A stretch of 64,000 bases of DNA from JAFAXD01 sp963833605 (GTDB lineage: Bacteria; Pseudomonadota; Alphaproteobacteria; Rhizobiales; Xanthobacteraceae). A model generated the notes under the pieces. The model was not told the DNA's origin. It did not search any database and was given only the letters and a program-made list of their open reading frames with translations. The stretch lies in the NCBI GenBank assembly GCA_963833605.1, contig CAWHYZ010000026.1:186001-250000 (forward strand), in the 5' to 3' direction. The number at the start of each line of letters is the position of its first letter. The first letter of the stretch is position 1. This document shows positions 44,724 through 52,099 of this stretch, one piece after another. A program made the position numbers and the translations under genes.

Positions 44724-45545
44724 TCACGGCACGGGAAACAGCTCCGGCCGATACTCGAAATGCATGGTGTCGAAGTGATACCACTTGCCGCCCCAGATGA
44801 AGCCATGCTGCTCGAACAGCTCGGCGATCTCGAAAGGAACATGATTGCGATAGGGGATCGGGCCTGAAGGAACCTGCGGCCAGCGCCAGTAGTCCGCGCG
44901 CGAGGCGTTGAGGTCGATCGCGGCGGCGTAGGCGTGCATGCTGCGCTGGTCGGTTCCGGCAATCGCGCGGCACAAATAGGTACCGGAGGACGGCACCAGA
45001 AAGCCGGTCATTGACGCGGGCAGCCGCTGCAGGTCGCGGATCACTGCTTCGAGGCGATCGGCAACGCCGTTCACGGTCGTCACCATCACGGTCCCGCCGC
45101 CGCGATCGGGCATCCACCGGACCCGCCGCATGCGCGGCGTCACCTCGCCTTTGCTGCAGTCGCCATACATCTTCGTGAAAAAGGCTTCGTTGCGGAAACG
45201 GCCGGGATCCTCGTTCGGCGGCGGGTTGGCGCCGGGACGGCCCAGCCGATACACCTGCGCAAACATGTCGACTAGGTCCGGGTGTGCGAGGCGTTCGTCG
45301 AAGGATTTCTCCCGGTTCCCGTCGGATAGCGGCATGCGGGTGCCGTCGGCCCAGACCAGGTTTGCCCCGTCGACCCCGGTCAGGAAGTTCGGATAGGCGC
45401 GCACGAGCCGTTCGCCGACCGCGGCAGGCGACGAGGAATCGCTCGTCTCCTGTCCCGACGCCGGCCGCGGGCCGAGCAGCAACAACAAACCGAGGAGCGC
45501 GATGATGGCCCGCGGCAGCGCCGTCGACAGTCGGACAGCCGGCAT
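44724..45545 (-). CDS. M15-family D-Ala-D-Ala-type peptidase, exported
   Basis: 273 residues with a leader (ALPRAIIALLGLLLLLGPRPASG). The zinc-peptidase site of the VanY/M15 group is visible as SMHAYAAAIDLN (H204, D211) and WGGKWYHFDTMHFEYRPEL (H257 and H262). It should cut D-alanyl or L-Ala-D-Glu peptide bonds in peptidoglycan outside the cytoplasm. ATG 45545 (MPAVRLSTAL) puts the leader at the N-terminus; a longer start at 45611 is possible. It is the third cell-wall-related gene in this minus-strand run. Confidence 0.85.
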   Translation of the reverse strand: MPAVRLSTALPRAIIALLGLLLLLGPRPASGQETSDSSSPAAVGERLVRAYPNFLTGVDGANLVWADGTRMPLSDGNREKSFDERLAHPDLVDMFAQVYRLGRPGANPPPNEDPGRFRNEAFFTKMYGDCSKGEVTPRMRRVRWMPDRGGGTVMVTTVNGVADRLEAVIRDLQRLPASMTGFLVPSSGTYLCRAIAGTDQRSMHAYAAAIDLNASRADYWRWPQVPSGPIPYRNHVPFEIAELFEQHGFIWGGKWYHFDTMHFEYRPELFPVP

Positions 45546-45612
45546 GCATTCCCCTGCGCCCGGCCTTGCGGCGTTCGACCGTAAGCCTGCCATGCGAGCC
45601 GACAAAATCAAG

Positions 45613-46185
45613 TTACTGAACGCGGGGGCTATCGAGCTGCTTTCGAGCCTCGGGCATCAGCGCTGCCCGAAACTCCCGTTCGCGGTAAACAGTATTGGGA
45701 CTGAGGCCCGCAGGGCACGGTGCGATGGGCACGAACGCATCCTTTGTCCCGTCTTCGCTGCGGAGCCAGAGCGCAGTGCAATAAGCGCCCGGTACTCGAA
45801 GTAAAGCGAACTCATAATCTCCCTTGGCCTGCCTGCTCCAGCGCTCGGCAACGGCCTCGGTCTCACGGCTCCCGGCTATGTGTGGTCCGCGATTAATAGA
45901 TGCAAAGCGAAGACCGCCCCGTGTGACTGCAAGTTCAGCGCCCGCGACGGCATTCTTCTTCCTGTCAACCAAATCTGCCCGCCAACCCACATGCTTTGCG
46001 GCGGTGATGATCGGTTTGCCGCTGACGAGCGCATCGAGACCGAGATGGAACACGCGATACGGCGACCCAAGCCCCTCAACCCCTGCCAACGTCGCATCAA
46101 CCATTCCGGGTCCAAGATGCTTTTCCAGGCCGGCCTGCAACAGCTTCATCGTGTCTTTTGGTGCGGCCATCACCTTGATTGGCAT
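45613..46185 (-). CDS. unknown protein paired with the papain-like protease
   Basis: 190 residues, soluble, no leader or membrane span. Text such as SPYRVFHLGLDALVSGKP and VPIAPCPAGLSPNTVYREREFRAALMPEARKQ gives no family I recognise. It starts 13 bases after the stop of the papain-like protease gene on the same strand, so the two form a pair; substrate, chaperone or immunity roles are all possible. The frame has clear coding bias. Confidence 0.55.
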   Translation of the reverse strand: MPIKVMAAPKDTMKLLQAGLEKHLGPGMVDATLAGVEGLGSPYRVFHLGLDALVSGKPIITAAKHVGWRADLVDRKKNAVAGAELAVTRGGLRFASINRGPHIAGSRETEAVAERWSRQAKGDYEFALLRVPGAYCTALWLRSEDGTKDAFVPIAPCPAGLSPNTVYREREFRAALMPEARKQLDSPRVQ

Positions 46186-46197
46186 GACAGGCCTCCG

Positions 46198-46803
46198 TCA
46201 AGCTTTCGTCTTGTAAGAGTGGGTCCACGATCCGGAACCTTGGTAAGCGGTTCGGAACATATCGTAGTCCCAGACCGAAGTTCCGTACCATGGGTCTTCG
46301 ACTTGAACGCTCTGCAGGCGTAGGAGCGGATTTGAGGTATAACAGGCCAGCACATTGAAATGTCCTCCACCCCCCGACCAGCCGATCCGTACTCCTAGAG
46401 GCCGGCCATTGTCGATTTCGGTGCGAACATCCGCAAAACTCGTTGTGCTGCTCGTGAAGCTCGCAAGGTGGCCGACGCGTGTCAGTACGGTGTTCAATGT
46501 CCCCGGTATGTTACAGTTGGCTGATGATGGGTTGCTGCAGCAATCATTCCGACCAAGCTCCGCGTTGACAAGGCTACACTGCGTCCAAGCGCTCGCAGCA
46601 TTGTAATAAAGCGCGACGCTGGTCGCCGTTGCGGACCAACACCATTGGGTCTGTTCCTGATGCTGCATGGTGAAGCATAGGCAGCGTCGTCTGGTGAGCC
46701 GGAGGATCCAGTCAACCCGCAAAATGCGCCGGTCAACAAGTGTTGTACTTGTCCTGCGACGCTTGCGCTTGGCCGTTTTGGCCCCGGTTTTAGGCTTCCG
46801 CAT
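46198..46803 (-). CDS. papain-like cysteine protease (peptidase C70/AvrRpt2-type)
   Basis: 201 residues from ATG 46803. After a basic N-terminal 40 residues comes QEQTQWCWSATATSVALYY with nucleophile C55, then GGGGHFNVLACY with H148 and VEDPWYGTS with D170, which completes a papain-like triad in the spacing of the C70 family (named for AvrRpt2, a type III effector). Several extra cysteines (NDCCSNPSSANC) lie between. Relatives also occur as toxin or housekeeping enzymes. No type III secretion or classic signal peptide is visible. The start with RKPKTGAKTAKRKRRR is basic and could be an export or nucleic-acid-binding tail. Confidence 0.75.
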   Translation of the reverse strand: MRKPKTGAKTAKRKRRRTSTTLVDRRILRVDWILRLTRRRCLCFTMQHQEQTQWCWSATATSVALYYNAASAWTQCSLVNAELGRNDCCSNPSSANCNIPGTLNTVLTRVGHLASFTSSTTSFADVRTEIDNGRPLGVRIGWSGGGGHFNVLACYTSNPLLRLQSVQVEDPWYGTSVWDYDMFRTAYQGSGSWTHSYKTKA

Positions 46804-47120
46804 GATGCCCTCTTCAAGCAGCATGACGCTACGTCAAAGCCGATCGCGGCCCCCGACTGCGTGGGCTTGTCGACTGACGATGTCTTGCAGCCAGTTTACG
46901 CCGACTTTGAAGCCTGTGAAGGGCTGCCCGAATGCAGGGAATACCTCCGTGCAAACCGATGTTCCTGCAATCTGTTTGTTGTCCAGGTCATCACCCCATG
47001 GTCACCCGCCAGGCAGACGGCCATCCATCAGCATAAGAAACTCGACCTCCAGAAGCCGCACGCTCGGCCGCAGTCGAAAGGATTCGAGGTCTCTATGAGA
47101 TCATGCAGCGACATGCGATC
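46804..47120. other. 317-bp gap
   Basis: No gene or repeat with support; short antisense frames only. It separates the protease pair from aroQ. Confidence 0.45.
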
Positions 47121-47603
47121 TCATCGCGGACCGACGCGGATCGGAGTCGGCAGGCTGGCCGGCAGTTTTCCGAGCATGTGAAGCGCCGCCTGCATGGCGA
47201 CGATGTAGCCATAGGGCCCTAGACCGCAAATAACCGCCTTCACGGCGGATGACAGTTTCGAATGTCGATGTAGTTCGTCGCGCGCATGGATATTGGAAAC
47301 ATGTACCTCAATAATCGGTCCTTCAAACGCCTTGAACGCGTCGAACATCGCAATGGACGTGAATGAGTAAGCGGCCGGGTTGATGATGATCGTGTCTGCC
47401 TCCGCGCGCGCGGCTTGAATCAGATCGACCAGCGCTCCTTCGTGATTCGATTGATGAAACGACAGGTGGGCGCCTGCAAACGTTGCGAACTCCTCACAGC
47501 TTGCCCTGATGGCGGCAAGCGTTGTCGAGCCATAAATGTGTGGCTCACGCACACCCAGAAGGTTGAGGTTCGGACCATTCAAAATCATCAGCCGCGCCGT
47601 CAT
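47121..47603 (-). CDS. aroQ: type II 3-dehydroquinate dehydratase
   Basis: 160 residues. NGPNLNLLGVREPHIYGSTTL, FHQSNHEGALVDLIQAA, INPAAYSFTSIAMFDAF (Asn and His-lid elements) and IEVHVSNIHARDELHRHSKLS define the type II enzyme, which interconverts 3-dehydroquinate and 3-dehydroshikimate. ATG 47603 (MTARLMILNGPN) is the usual start. The tyrosine of the flexible loop (here PHIYG) is present. Beside truncated TRAP genes it could serve quinate or shikimate breakdown rather than the shikimate biosynthetic route. Confidence 0.93.
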   Translation of the reverse strand: MTARLMILNGPNLNLLGVREPHIYGSTTLAAIRASCEEFATFAGAHLSFHQSNHEGALVDLIQAARAEADTIIINPAAYSFTSIAMFDAFKAFEGPIIEVHVSNIHARDELHRHSKLSSAVKAVICGLGPYGYIVAMQAALHMLGKLPASLPTPIRVGPR

Positions 47604-47703
47604 CGTTTGCTCCGTTCGAATGTATGATGGTTGCTTGATTTTCCGGGACGCCCGCCGGTCTGCCCCCATTCGTGTGGAAGGACTGTCTGCTTCGCTGCTC
47701 GTC

Positions 47704-47922
47704 TCAACCCCCAAGCCACTTCGCAGGAACTGTAACGAGCGCGGGAAACAACACCATGAGAAACAGGATGACCAGTTCAGCCCACATGGATAGCGACACG
47801 GCGCGGATCAGGTCTGCCATTGGGATGCGGGCGACGCCCGCAACGACGTTGAGCACGACGCCCACCGGCGGGGGCGTGATCAAAACCAGCAAAATGCGGG
47901 GCACAAACGTGGGTCTATCCAC
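47704..47922 (-). pseudogene. C-terminal fragment of a TRAP transporter large permease (DctM-type)
   Basis: The 72 codons read LITPPPVGVVLNVVAGVARIP, then LSMWAELVILFLMVLFPALVTVPAKWLG, the closing segment of DctM-family permeases; the remaining 350-odd residues are missing. The upstream break lies near 47922-47930. It sits about 100 bases after aroQ on the same strand, so it was probably part of an aroQ/TRAP set before truncation. Confidence 0.8.
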
Positions 47923-47956
47923 TAAAAAACAAAATCACCTGTTGTTTCAATATCAT

Positions 47957-47968
47957 CTGGCGGAGGGA
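47957..47968 (+). other. 12-base direct copy of the tRNA-Ser 3' end (att-like site)
   Basis: CTGGCGGAGGGA here is identical and in the same orientation as 50920-50931, which spans the CCA end and acceptor stem of the tRNA-Ser gene. The copy lies on the 3' side of the tRNA, as for integration into a tRNA 3' end. No integrase is present between them. Twelve bases could match by chance in a GC-rich window. Confidence 0.4.
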
Positions 47969-48062
47969 CAGGAACCGGAGCTCAACCTTCTCCACGTAGC
48001 CCGCGAATTTGCCGCGAAACCTGGAGAACTGCCGCGCAACGTTCCGGGGCTGAGGGCCAGCC

Positions 48063-48242
48063 CTATTCCACCTTGATACCGGCGGCCCGGATGACGGCGG
48101 CCCAGCGTGCCTCGTCCTGTTCCATGGTCGCCTTGAGATCGTCGGGCGAGAGCCAGCGTGGGATGGTACCGCCACGCTCCATCTGGCCGGCGACCTCGGG
48201 ATCATGCAGCACCGTCCTAAGCGCGCTGACGAGCTTTTCCTC
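48063..48242 (-). pseudogene. C-terminal fragment of a tripartite tricarboxylate receptor (TctC/Bug-type)
   Basis: About 59 codons, LVSALRTVLHDPEVAGQMERG to EARWAAVIRAAGIKVE, fit the closing segment of Bug/TctC periplasmic receptors, with the W..VIRAAGIKVE ending seen in the family. Everything upstream is unrelated sequence, so the gene is truncated at about 48242. Confidence 0.75.
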
Positions 48243-48408
48243 CAAGACAAACGTTCCGCGTTTCGCGCGGCAACGGTTTGGCTTGGTGAGCGGAGTGAAT
48301 AGAGGCTCACAACGTAGCCGACGCGCCCGGTTCGTAATGTTGGAGATGCGTTTCGAGGCTGTCTGCGGGCAACGAGATATGCAAGTATCATGCTCTTTGG
48401 TGACAGCC

Positions 48409-48984
48409 ATGGATGACCGGTCAGCTCAGATTGCAACGATTTGCGAATGCATCGATCACTGCTTTGCGTATGCAATGTGGTGTGACGAATTTGCAAGTAA
48501 CGTTGATCCCGACGATATGATCGCCGGTTTGGACAGAGCCTTCGATCTTGTCTCTGATGCAACCCGTTTGCAGAGCTTCTTGGCGTTACGAAAGCTGGAC
48601 GATTTTCTAGGCGGCGTGAAGCCGAAGCCTGACGATTTAATTGCCAAGAACTTCGGCATCGATGCGCCCAGCGTACTTGGGGGTGTCGGAGACAAATTCC
48701 TTTCAAAGGATGAGCGCGACAACGTCAACAAGGGGGCGGCTCATTTAACTGAGCAACTCACGCTCGATCCGGACAGCGAGGTCGACCTTGATGAGATCCT
48801 CAAGCGATCCATGCCGGTTTTCTCTCGCTTGGTGGCCGAACTTCGTAAAGTCGACGCTCGCAAAGAGGCTACGGATTGGCTTGATCGGACCGATGCTCTG
48901 ATCGAACTCGCACGGCAACGACAGGTTCAGGAAGGGGGGCAGACGAAGTCCGGCGGCAAAGCCGACGCGCCTGGCAAAGTTTGA
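48409..48984 (+). CDS. hypothetical protein of the accessory region
   Basis: 191 residues, acidic, mostly helical. MDDRSAQIATICECIDHCFAYAMW and two DPD-type acidic stretches are visible, ending in a Gly/Lys-rich tail. No membrane span or leader. I do not recognise it. Composition is lower in GC than most neighbours (for example GACGATTTAATTGCC), as expected of imported DNA. A hairpin with TTTT follows its stop. Confidence 0.6.
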   Translation: MDDRSAQIATICECIDHCFAYAMWCDEFASNVDPDDMIAGLDRAFDLVSDATRLQSFLALRKLDDFLGGVKPKPDDLIAKNFGIDAPSVLGGVGDKFLSKDERDNVNKGAAHLTEQLTLDPDSEVDLDEILKRSMPVFSRLVAELRKVDARKEATDWLDRTDALIELARQRQVQEGGQTKSGGKADAPGKV

Positions 48985-48998
48985 TTCATTCCAGCTGG

Positions 48999-49020
48999 CC
49001 CCTCTGGCTTTAGGGGTTTT
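48999..49020 (+). terminator. intrinsic terminator after the 48409 gene
   Basis: CCCCT and AGGGG pair around an eight-base loop and are followed by TTTT, 15 bases after the stop codon. Confidence 0.6.
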
Positions 49021-49105
49021 CCCCGCTATCCTGCAGAAATCTGCTGGGAGTTAAAAGCGTCTGGACAACGAGCCGTGCGCGGGCGGAATATCTGTAGCAG
49101 AGATT

Positions 49106-49473
49106 CCAGGCTACCCCGGCTCGCCAGCCATGCCGGCGAGCTTCGCCGGACGGTCCTGCAATGGACGGGCTTCCGGTTGCGGTCGCGTCAACAAAGACGC
49201 TGGCGAAAGCGGCGAACGGCTTTGCCAAGAAAGACCCCGACCGTCAGGGTGTGTTTGTGATGCTGGAGGAGCGCGACATCGAGGCCACGCTGTCGCCCAT
49301 GGCGCTGACAGACTTCGAAGGCGCTGATGAAGGTCATGGACAGCCTTAACACGCATTGCGGGCGCGACACGCTGGCTTATGCCGCCGCCGAACGCCGCAA
49401 GGCGTGGAAGTTGCGGCGGGACTTCATATCGCCGCGATATACGACAAGCTGGGCCGAGCTGTTACGGGTCTAA
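49106..49473 (+). pseudogene. umuC: umuC remnant (Y-family DNA polymerase), deleted and frameshifted
   Basis: Three pieces in three frames resemble UmuC. GELRRTVLQWTG ends the first; LPVAVASTKTLAKAANGFAKKDP (second frame) is the palm block of UmuC; from 49327 MKVMDSLNTHCGRDTLAYA and KLRRDFISPRYTTSWAELLRV (third frame, stop TAA 49471) is the C-terminal end. The N-terminus and a large central part are missing. Translesion polymerase genes often ride mobile DNA. Confidence 0.75.
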
Positions 49474-50514
49474 TCAGGCGAGATAAAGATTTTTGGCGTT
49501 CACGCCGTTGGCTGTTATGAGCGCTGGTGTGGAAGCTTCATCCAGCGAAACCGCCTCTACCGCGACGCGGCCTTGGTCGAAGGCCGCCTGCAACGACTGG
49601 CCGCTGGCGATTGCCCCATAAAATTTCGTAGCGAACGCGACCGCCGCGATGTCGGTGACGGAATCCTGCATGACAATGATGGCCTTGGCGGTGCCGAGAA
49701 GCGATTTGCGCGCGCCCACGCTTTGGCACGCATTCAGCATGACGACATCCGGCGGATTATCAGTTGCTGCGAAAGCCTTTCCGAGAAGGTCGAAAGTCAC
49801 GAATTTGGTTTTCGTGCGTTTGATGCCTCCGCCGTCCATGGCGACGCCGTCAGTGTTGCCATGACCCGAGAAGTGGACGATGCGCGGGCGATGGTCGTTG
49901 AGGCCGTGCAGAATATCGTCGAAGTCAGCCGCGGGCGACTGGTGCAGGCTGATATTGTCCCGAAACCGCGAGCGGCGGATTTCGGCGTTGACTGATTTGA
50001 CCTCGGCGTCAACGCGGAGAGTGTGCTTCTTGATGGGGTTCGCCATCAGGTAAAGCACATCGACGTGCTTGCGCCTTTTGAGCGCCGCGCGGGTAACCGT
50101 GGTGCGTTTAACCACCAGCGTCCCACGTACAACCGGGTTTCGTTTTGTCGGCGTGCTTTTCTCAAGCACCGGCGCGTCGGCGTGCTGGACAATTTTTTTC
50201 CTGTGCGCGCGGACATGGGGTTCTTTGCTGTAGACGTAACGGCTTCCGTCCGGCACAGCGCCATCGTTGTCGTCCCGCAAAATAAGGCCATACCGAACCA
50301 GATGGTCGAGCTGATTTTGTGCCTGCTGACCGTAACTAGCTTTAAGTTCTGTCTCGTCCATCAATTGCTTTTTCGACCGAGGCTTAGAGCCGCGCCCGTA
50401 GATGGCGTTAAACAGCTTGCGGCGGATTTTGTTCGTGCCGAGATGCCTACCGAGCTGGATGCAGTTTTCTTCGTAATTTCCGGACCAGTCGACGACCGCC
50501 GTTCTAGCTTTCAT
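49474..50514 (-). CDS. winged-helix/CHAT (caspase-like) protease
   Basis: 346 residues. Residues 25-85 form a winged-helix-like segment (NKIRRKLFNAIYGRGSKPRS, QAQNQLDHLVRYGLILRDD). After a basic linker the CHAT domain starts near 150 (VDVLYLMANPIKKHTLRVD) with H218 in RIVHFSGHGN and C263 in DVVMLNACQS, the caspase-type dyad. CHAT proteases act in bacterial conflict systems, usually after activation by a sensor. Here the N-terminal wHTH could be that sensor or a DNA-binding part. The ATG at 50514 lies inside the end of the HTH gene, so the two are translationally coupled. No other effector adjoins it. Confidence 0.8.
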   Translation of the reverse strand: MKARTAVVDWSGNYEENCIQLGRHLGTNKIRRKLFNAIYGRGSKPRSKKQLMDETELKASYGQQAQNQLDHLVRYGLILRDDNDGAVPDGSRYVYSKEPHVRAHRKKIVQHADAPVLEKSTPTKRNPVVRGTLVVKRTTVTRAALKRRKHVDVLYLMANPIKKHTLRVDAEVKSVNAEIRRSRFRDNISLHQSPAADFDDILHGLNDHRPRIVHFSGHGNTDGVAMDGGGIKRTKTKFVTFDLLGKAFAATDNPPDVVMLNACQSVGARKSLLGTAKAIIVMQDSVTDIAAVAFATKFYGAIASGQSLQAAFDQGRVAVEAVSLDEASTPALITANGVNAKNLYLA

Positions 50515-50647
50515 GGCGCGCCTTCTTGGTGCTGACCTTAGGCACCATGCGGCTGATGGTCGGCTGGCTCACGCCGAGAATCTGTGCAAGTTGGCCCTGT
50601 GAATAGCCACGGTCCATGAACTCGACCATTTTCAGTTTCCGCAACAT
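50504..50647 (-). CDS. 47-residue helix-turn-helix protein
   Basis: MLRKLKMVEFMDRGYSQGQL, then AQILGVSQPTISRMVPKVST to the TAG stop at 50504. The helix-turn-helix runs from about residue 15 to 35 and resembles those of small resolvase- or MarR-type regulators. AAGGAACTCGAG precedes the ATG. It overlaps the CHAT gene by 11 bases (50504-50514), so it is most likely an autoregulator or partner of the CHAT protein. It is too short to carry a ligand domain. Confidence 0.7.
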   Translation of the reverse strand: MLRKLKMVEFMDRGYSQGQLAQILGVSQPTISRMVPKVSTKKARHES

Positions 50648-50805
50648 CTCGAGTTCCTTAAGAATGGCGGCGGTACCGAAGGAGCATCCATCGTGCTTTG
50701 GACTTCCGTTGGGGGATTAAGCCACAGCCAAACGAAAATGCCTGCCAAACAGATTACGAAAAGTACGATCGCTGTTGCTCGGCGCAAAACAATCAAACTC
50801 CCCAT
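50632..50805 (-). CDS. candidate small membrane peptide upstream of the HTH gene
   Basis: 57 codons from ATG 50805: MGSLIVLRRATAIVLFVICL then AGIFVWLWLNPPTEVQ. It carries one hydrophobic span with two arginines in front, so the C-terminal proline-rich tail would be outside or periplasmic. It overlaps the HTH start by 16 bases. There is no clear ribosome site (a GTG at 50838 is an alternative), so translation is uncertain. Confidence 0.4.
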   Translation of the reverse strand: MGSLIVLRRATAIVLFVICLAGIFVWLWLNPPTEVQSTMDAPSVPPPFLRNSRCCGN

Positions 50806-50920
50806 TTTAACCGCAACGAAATTACGCCTTTGGCGCACGCCCTGGCAAATGAAACGCCCGCAGTGCGGTCGCTATCCAAATCAAATTGAGGTTGACAGTC
50901 GCGCTGCTAAATTGAGCGCC

Positions 50921-51010
50921 TGGCGGAGGGAGTGGGATTCGAACCCACGATACGGTTGCCCGTATACACGCTTTCCAAGCGTGCGCCTTCAGCCACTCGG
51001 CCATCCCTCC
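50921..51010 (-). tRNA. tRNA-Ser (anticodon GGA)
   Basis: The minus strand reads GGAGGGATGGCCGAGTGGCT and on to the CCA encoded at 50921-50923. Acceptor arms GGAGGGA and TCCCTCC pair; D-arm GCCGAGTGGC, anticodon loop TTGGAAA between CACGC and GCGTG, an extended variable arm, and GGGTTCGAATCCC are all present, as in class II tRNA-Ser. The 3' CCA is encoded. Confidence 0.95.
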
Positions 51011-51349
51011 GGCGCGCCCTTGTCATGGCGAGAGCGGAAGGATTTTTCAAGTGATTACGGGAAACACCTGCCGAGTCAGTGCCAAGAACGTTGGGGCTTG
51101 TGGCCGGCCTGCGAGACACGCGCACTTCGCCTCGTTCCTCAGGATGAGGCTGTGGTTTGCGGCGGGGCCCGCGTCTTGGCCTCGTCCGAGGAGCCCCGCG
51201 CCCTTCGACATCCGCCCTCTTGGTGAGGAGCGCCCGAAGGGCGCGTCTCAAACCAGAAGGCGGATGCTCAGGATGAGGGCAAGGGGTCTCGAAGGACGGC
51301 CACCGGCTCCGCGCTTCCAAAGCAACGGACCAGCCTCGATCTCGGGTCG
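51011..51349. repeat. intergenic repeat region downstream of tRNA-Ser
   Basis: This gene-free stretch contains CTCAGGATGAGGC-type and GCGCGTCTC hairpins (GCGCCCGAAGGGCGC at about 51232) and a spaced inverted pair CATCCGCC/GGCGGATG near 51210 and 51267, all common in Bradyrhizobium-type intergenic repeats. No ORF has support. Confidence 0.55.
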
Positions 51350-52066
51350 TTACTCCGCCGCCTGCGCGAACGCGTTCCGTCGCAGGCACTCGATCAGGAA
51401 ATCGGTGTCCATCACGTCGCCGAAGGTCGAGTAGATGCTGGCAAGCGTCGCGTTGTGCTCGGCGTCGGTCAGCGCCGCGTTGGCGTCGCTCACCATGATG
51501 GTTTTGAAGTTGAGCATCATGGCGTCGCGCGCCGAGGACTCGCAGCACACGTTGGTGACGGTGCCGGTGATCAGCACCGTGTCGAATCCCGGCGGCGCGC
51601 AATGTCTTCCTGCAGCCCGGACGAACCCTGGATGAACGCGCTGAAGCGCTACTTCAGCACCGTCTCGTCCTCGGGCTTGACGATCGAGGTCGGGATAGAA
51701 GCTCATGCCCGCGCGAGCCGATCGCCATGGTCCTGATCCGACGCTGGCACCCCGTCGGGATTGGCCGCATCATGTCGAACCAGTTGGACCATGAGTCCAG
51801 CGGTGTAGTCATTGACGGTGTTGCTGGATCCAAAACACCTTGCCGCCGGTCTCGCGCACAGCTGCCGCCAGCCGGTTGACGGCAGGCACGATCTCGACCG
51901 CGACCGGCACGTAGGCGGAGGCCACCTCCTCGACCATGAAGCAGTTCTGCAGATCGACCACGATCAGCGCGGTGGTGCGCGGGTTGAGGTCGGCGTGGCA
52001 GTGCAGGGTTCCGCGCCGCTCCATGACGCGATCGAGAATGTTCTGCGGAATGACGACCTTATGCAT
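51350..52066 (-). pseudogene. isochorismatase-like cysteine hydrolase, heavily frameshifted
   Basis: The N-terminal part (ALIVVDLQNCFMVEEVASAYVP) and the C-terminal part with the catalytic cysteine (DTVLITGTVTNVCCESSARD) identify the family, which hydrolyses isochorismate, N-carbamoyl compounds or nicotinamide. Between them the family text hops frames: after KVFWIQ, NTVNDYTAG, NWFDMMRPIPTG, GMSFYPDLD and IVKPEDETVLK follow in different frames, and the last meets an in-frame TAG (51649-51651) where TAC is expected. At least four indels plus a nonsense codon make decay more likely than error. It ends the damaged transporter set upstream. Confidence 0.8.
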
Positions 52067-52099
52067 GGCTTGCTCTCCAGTGCGGTTGCGAATGGGTGT

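Noticed and set aside
50693..51226. 177-codon plus-strand frame across tRNA-Ser
   Set aside because: It overlaps the tRNA gene and repeats.
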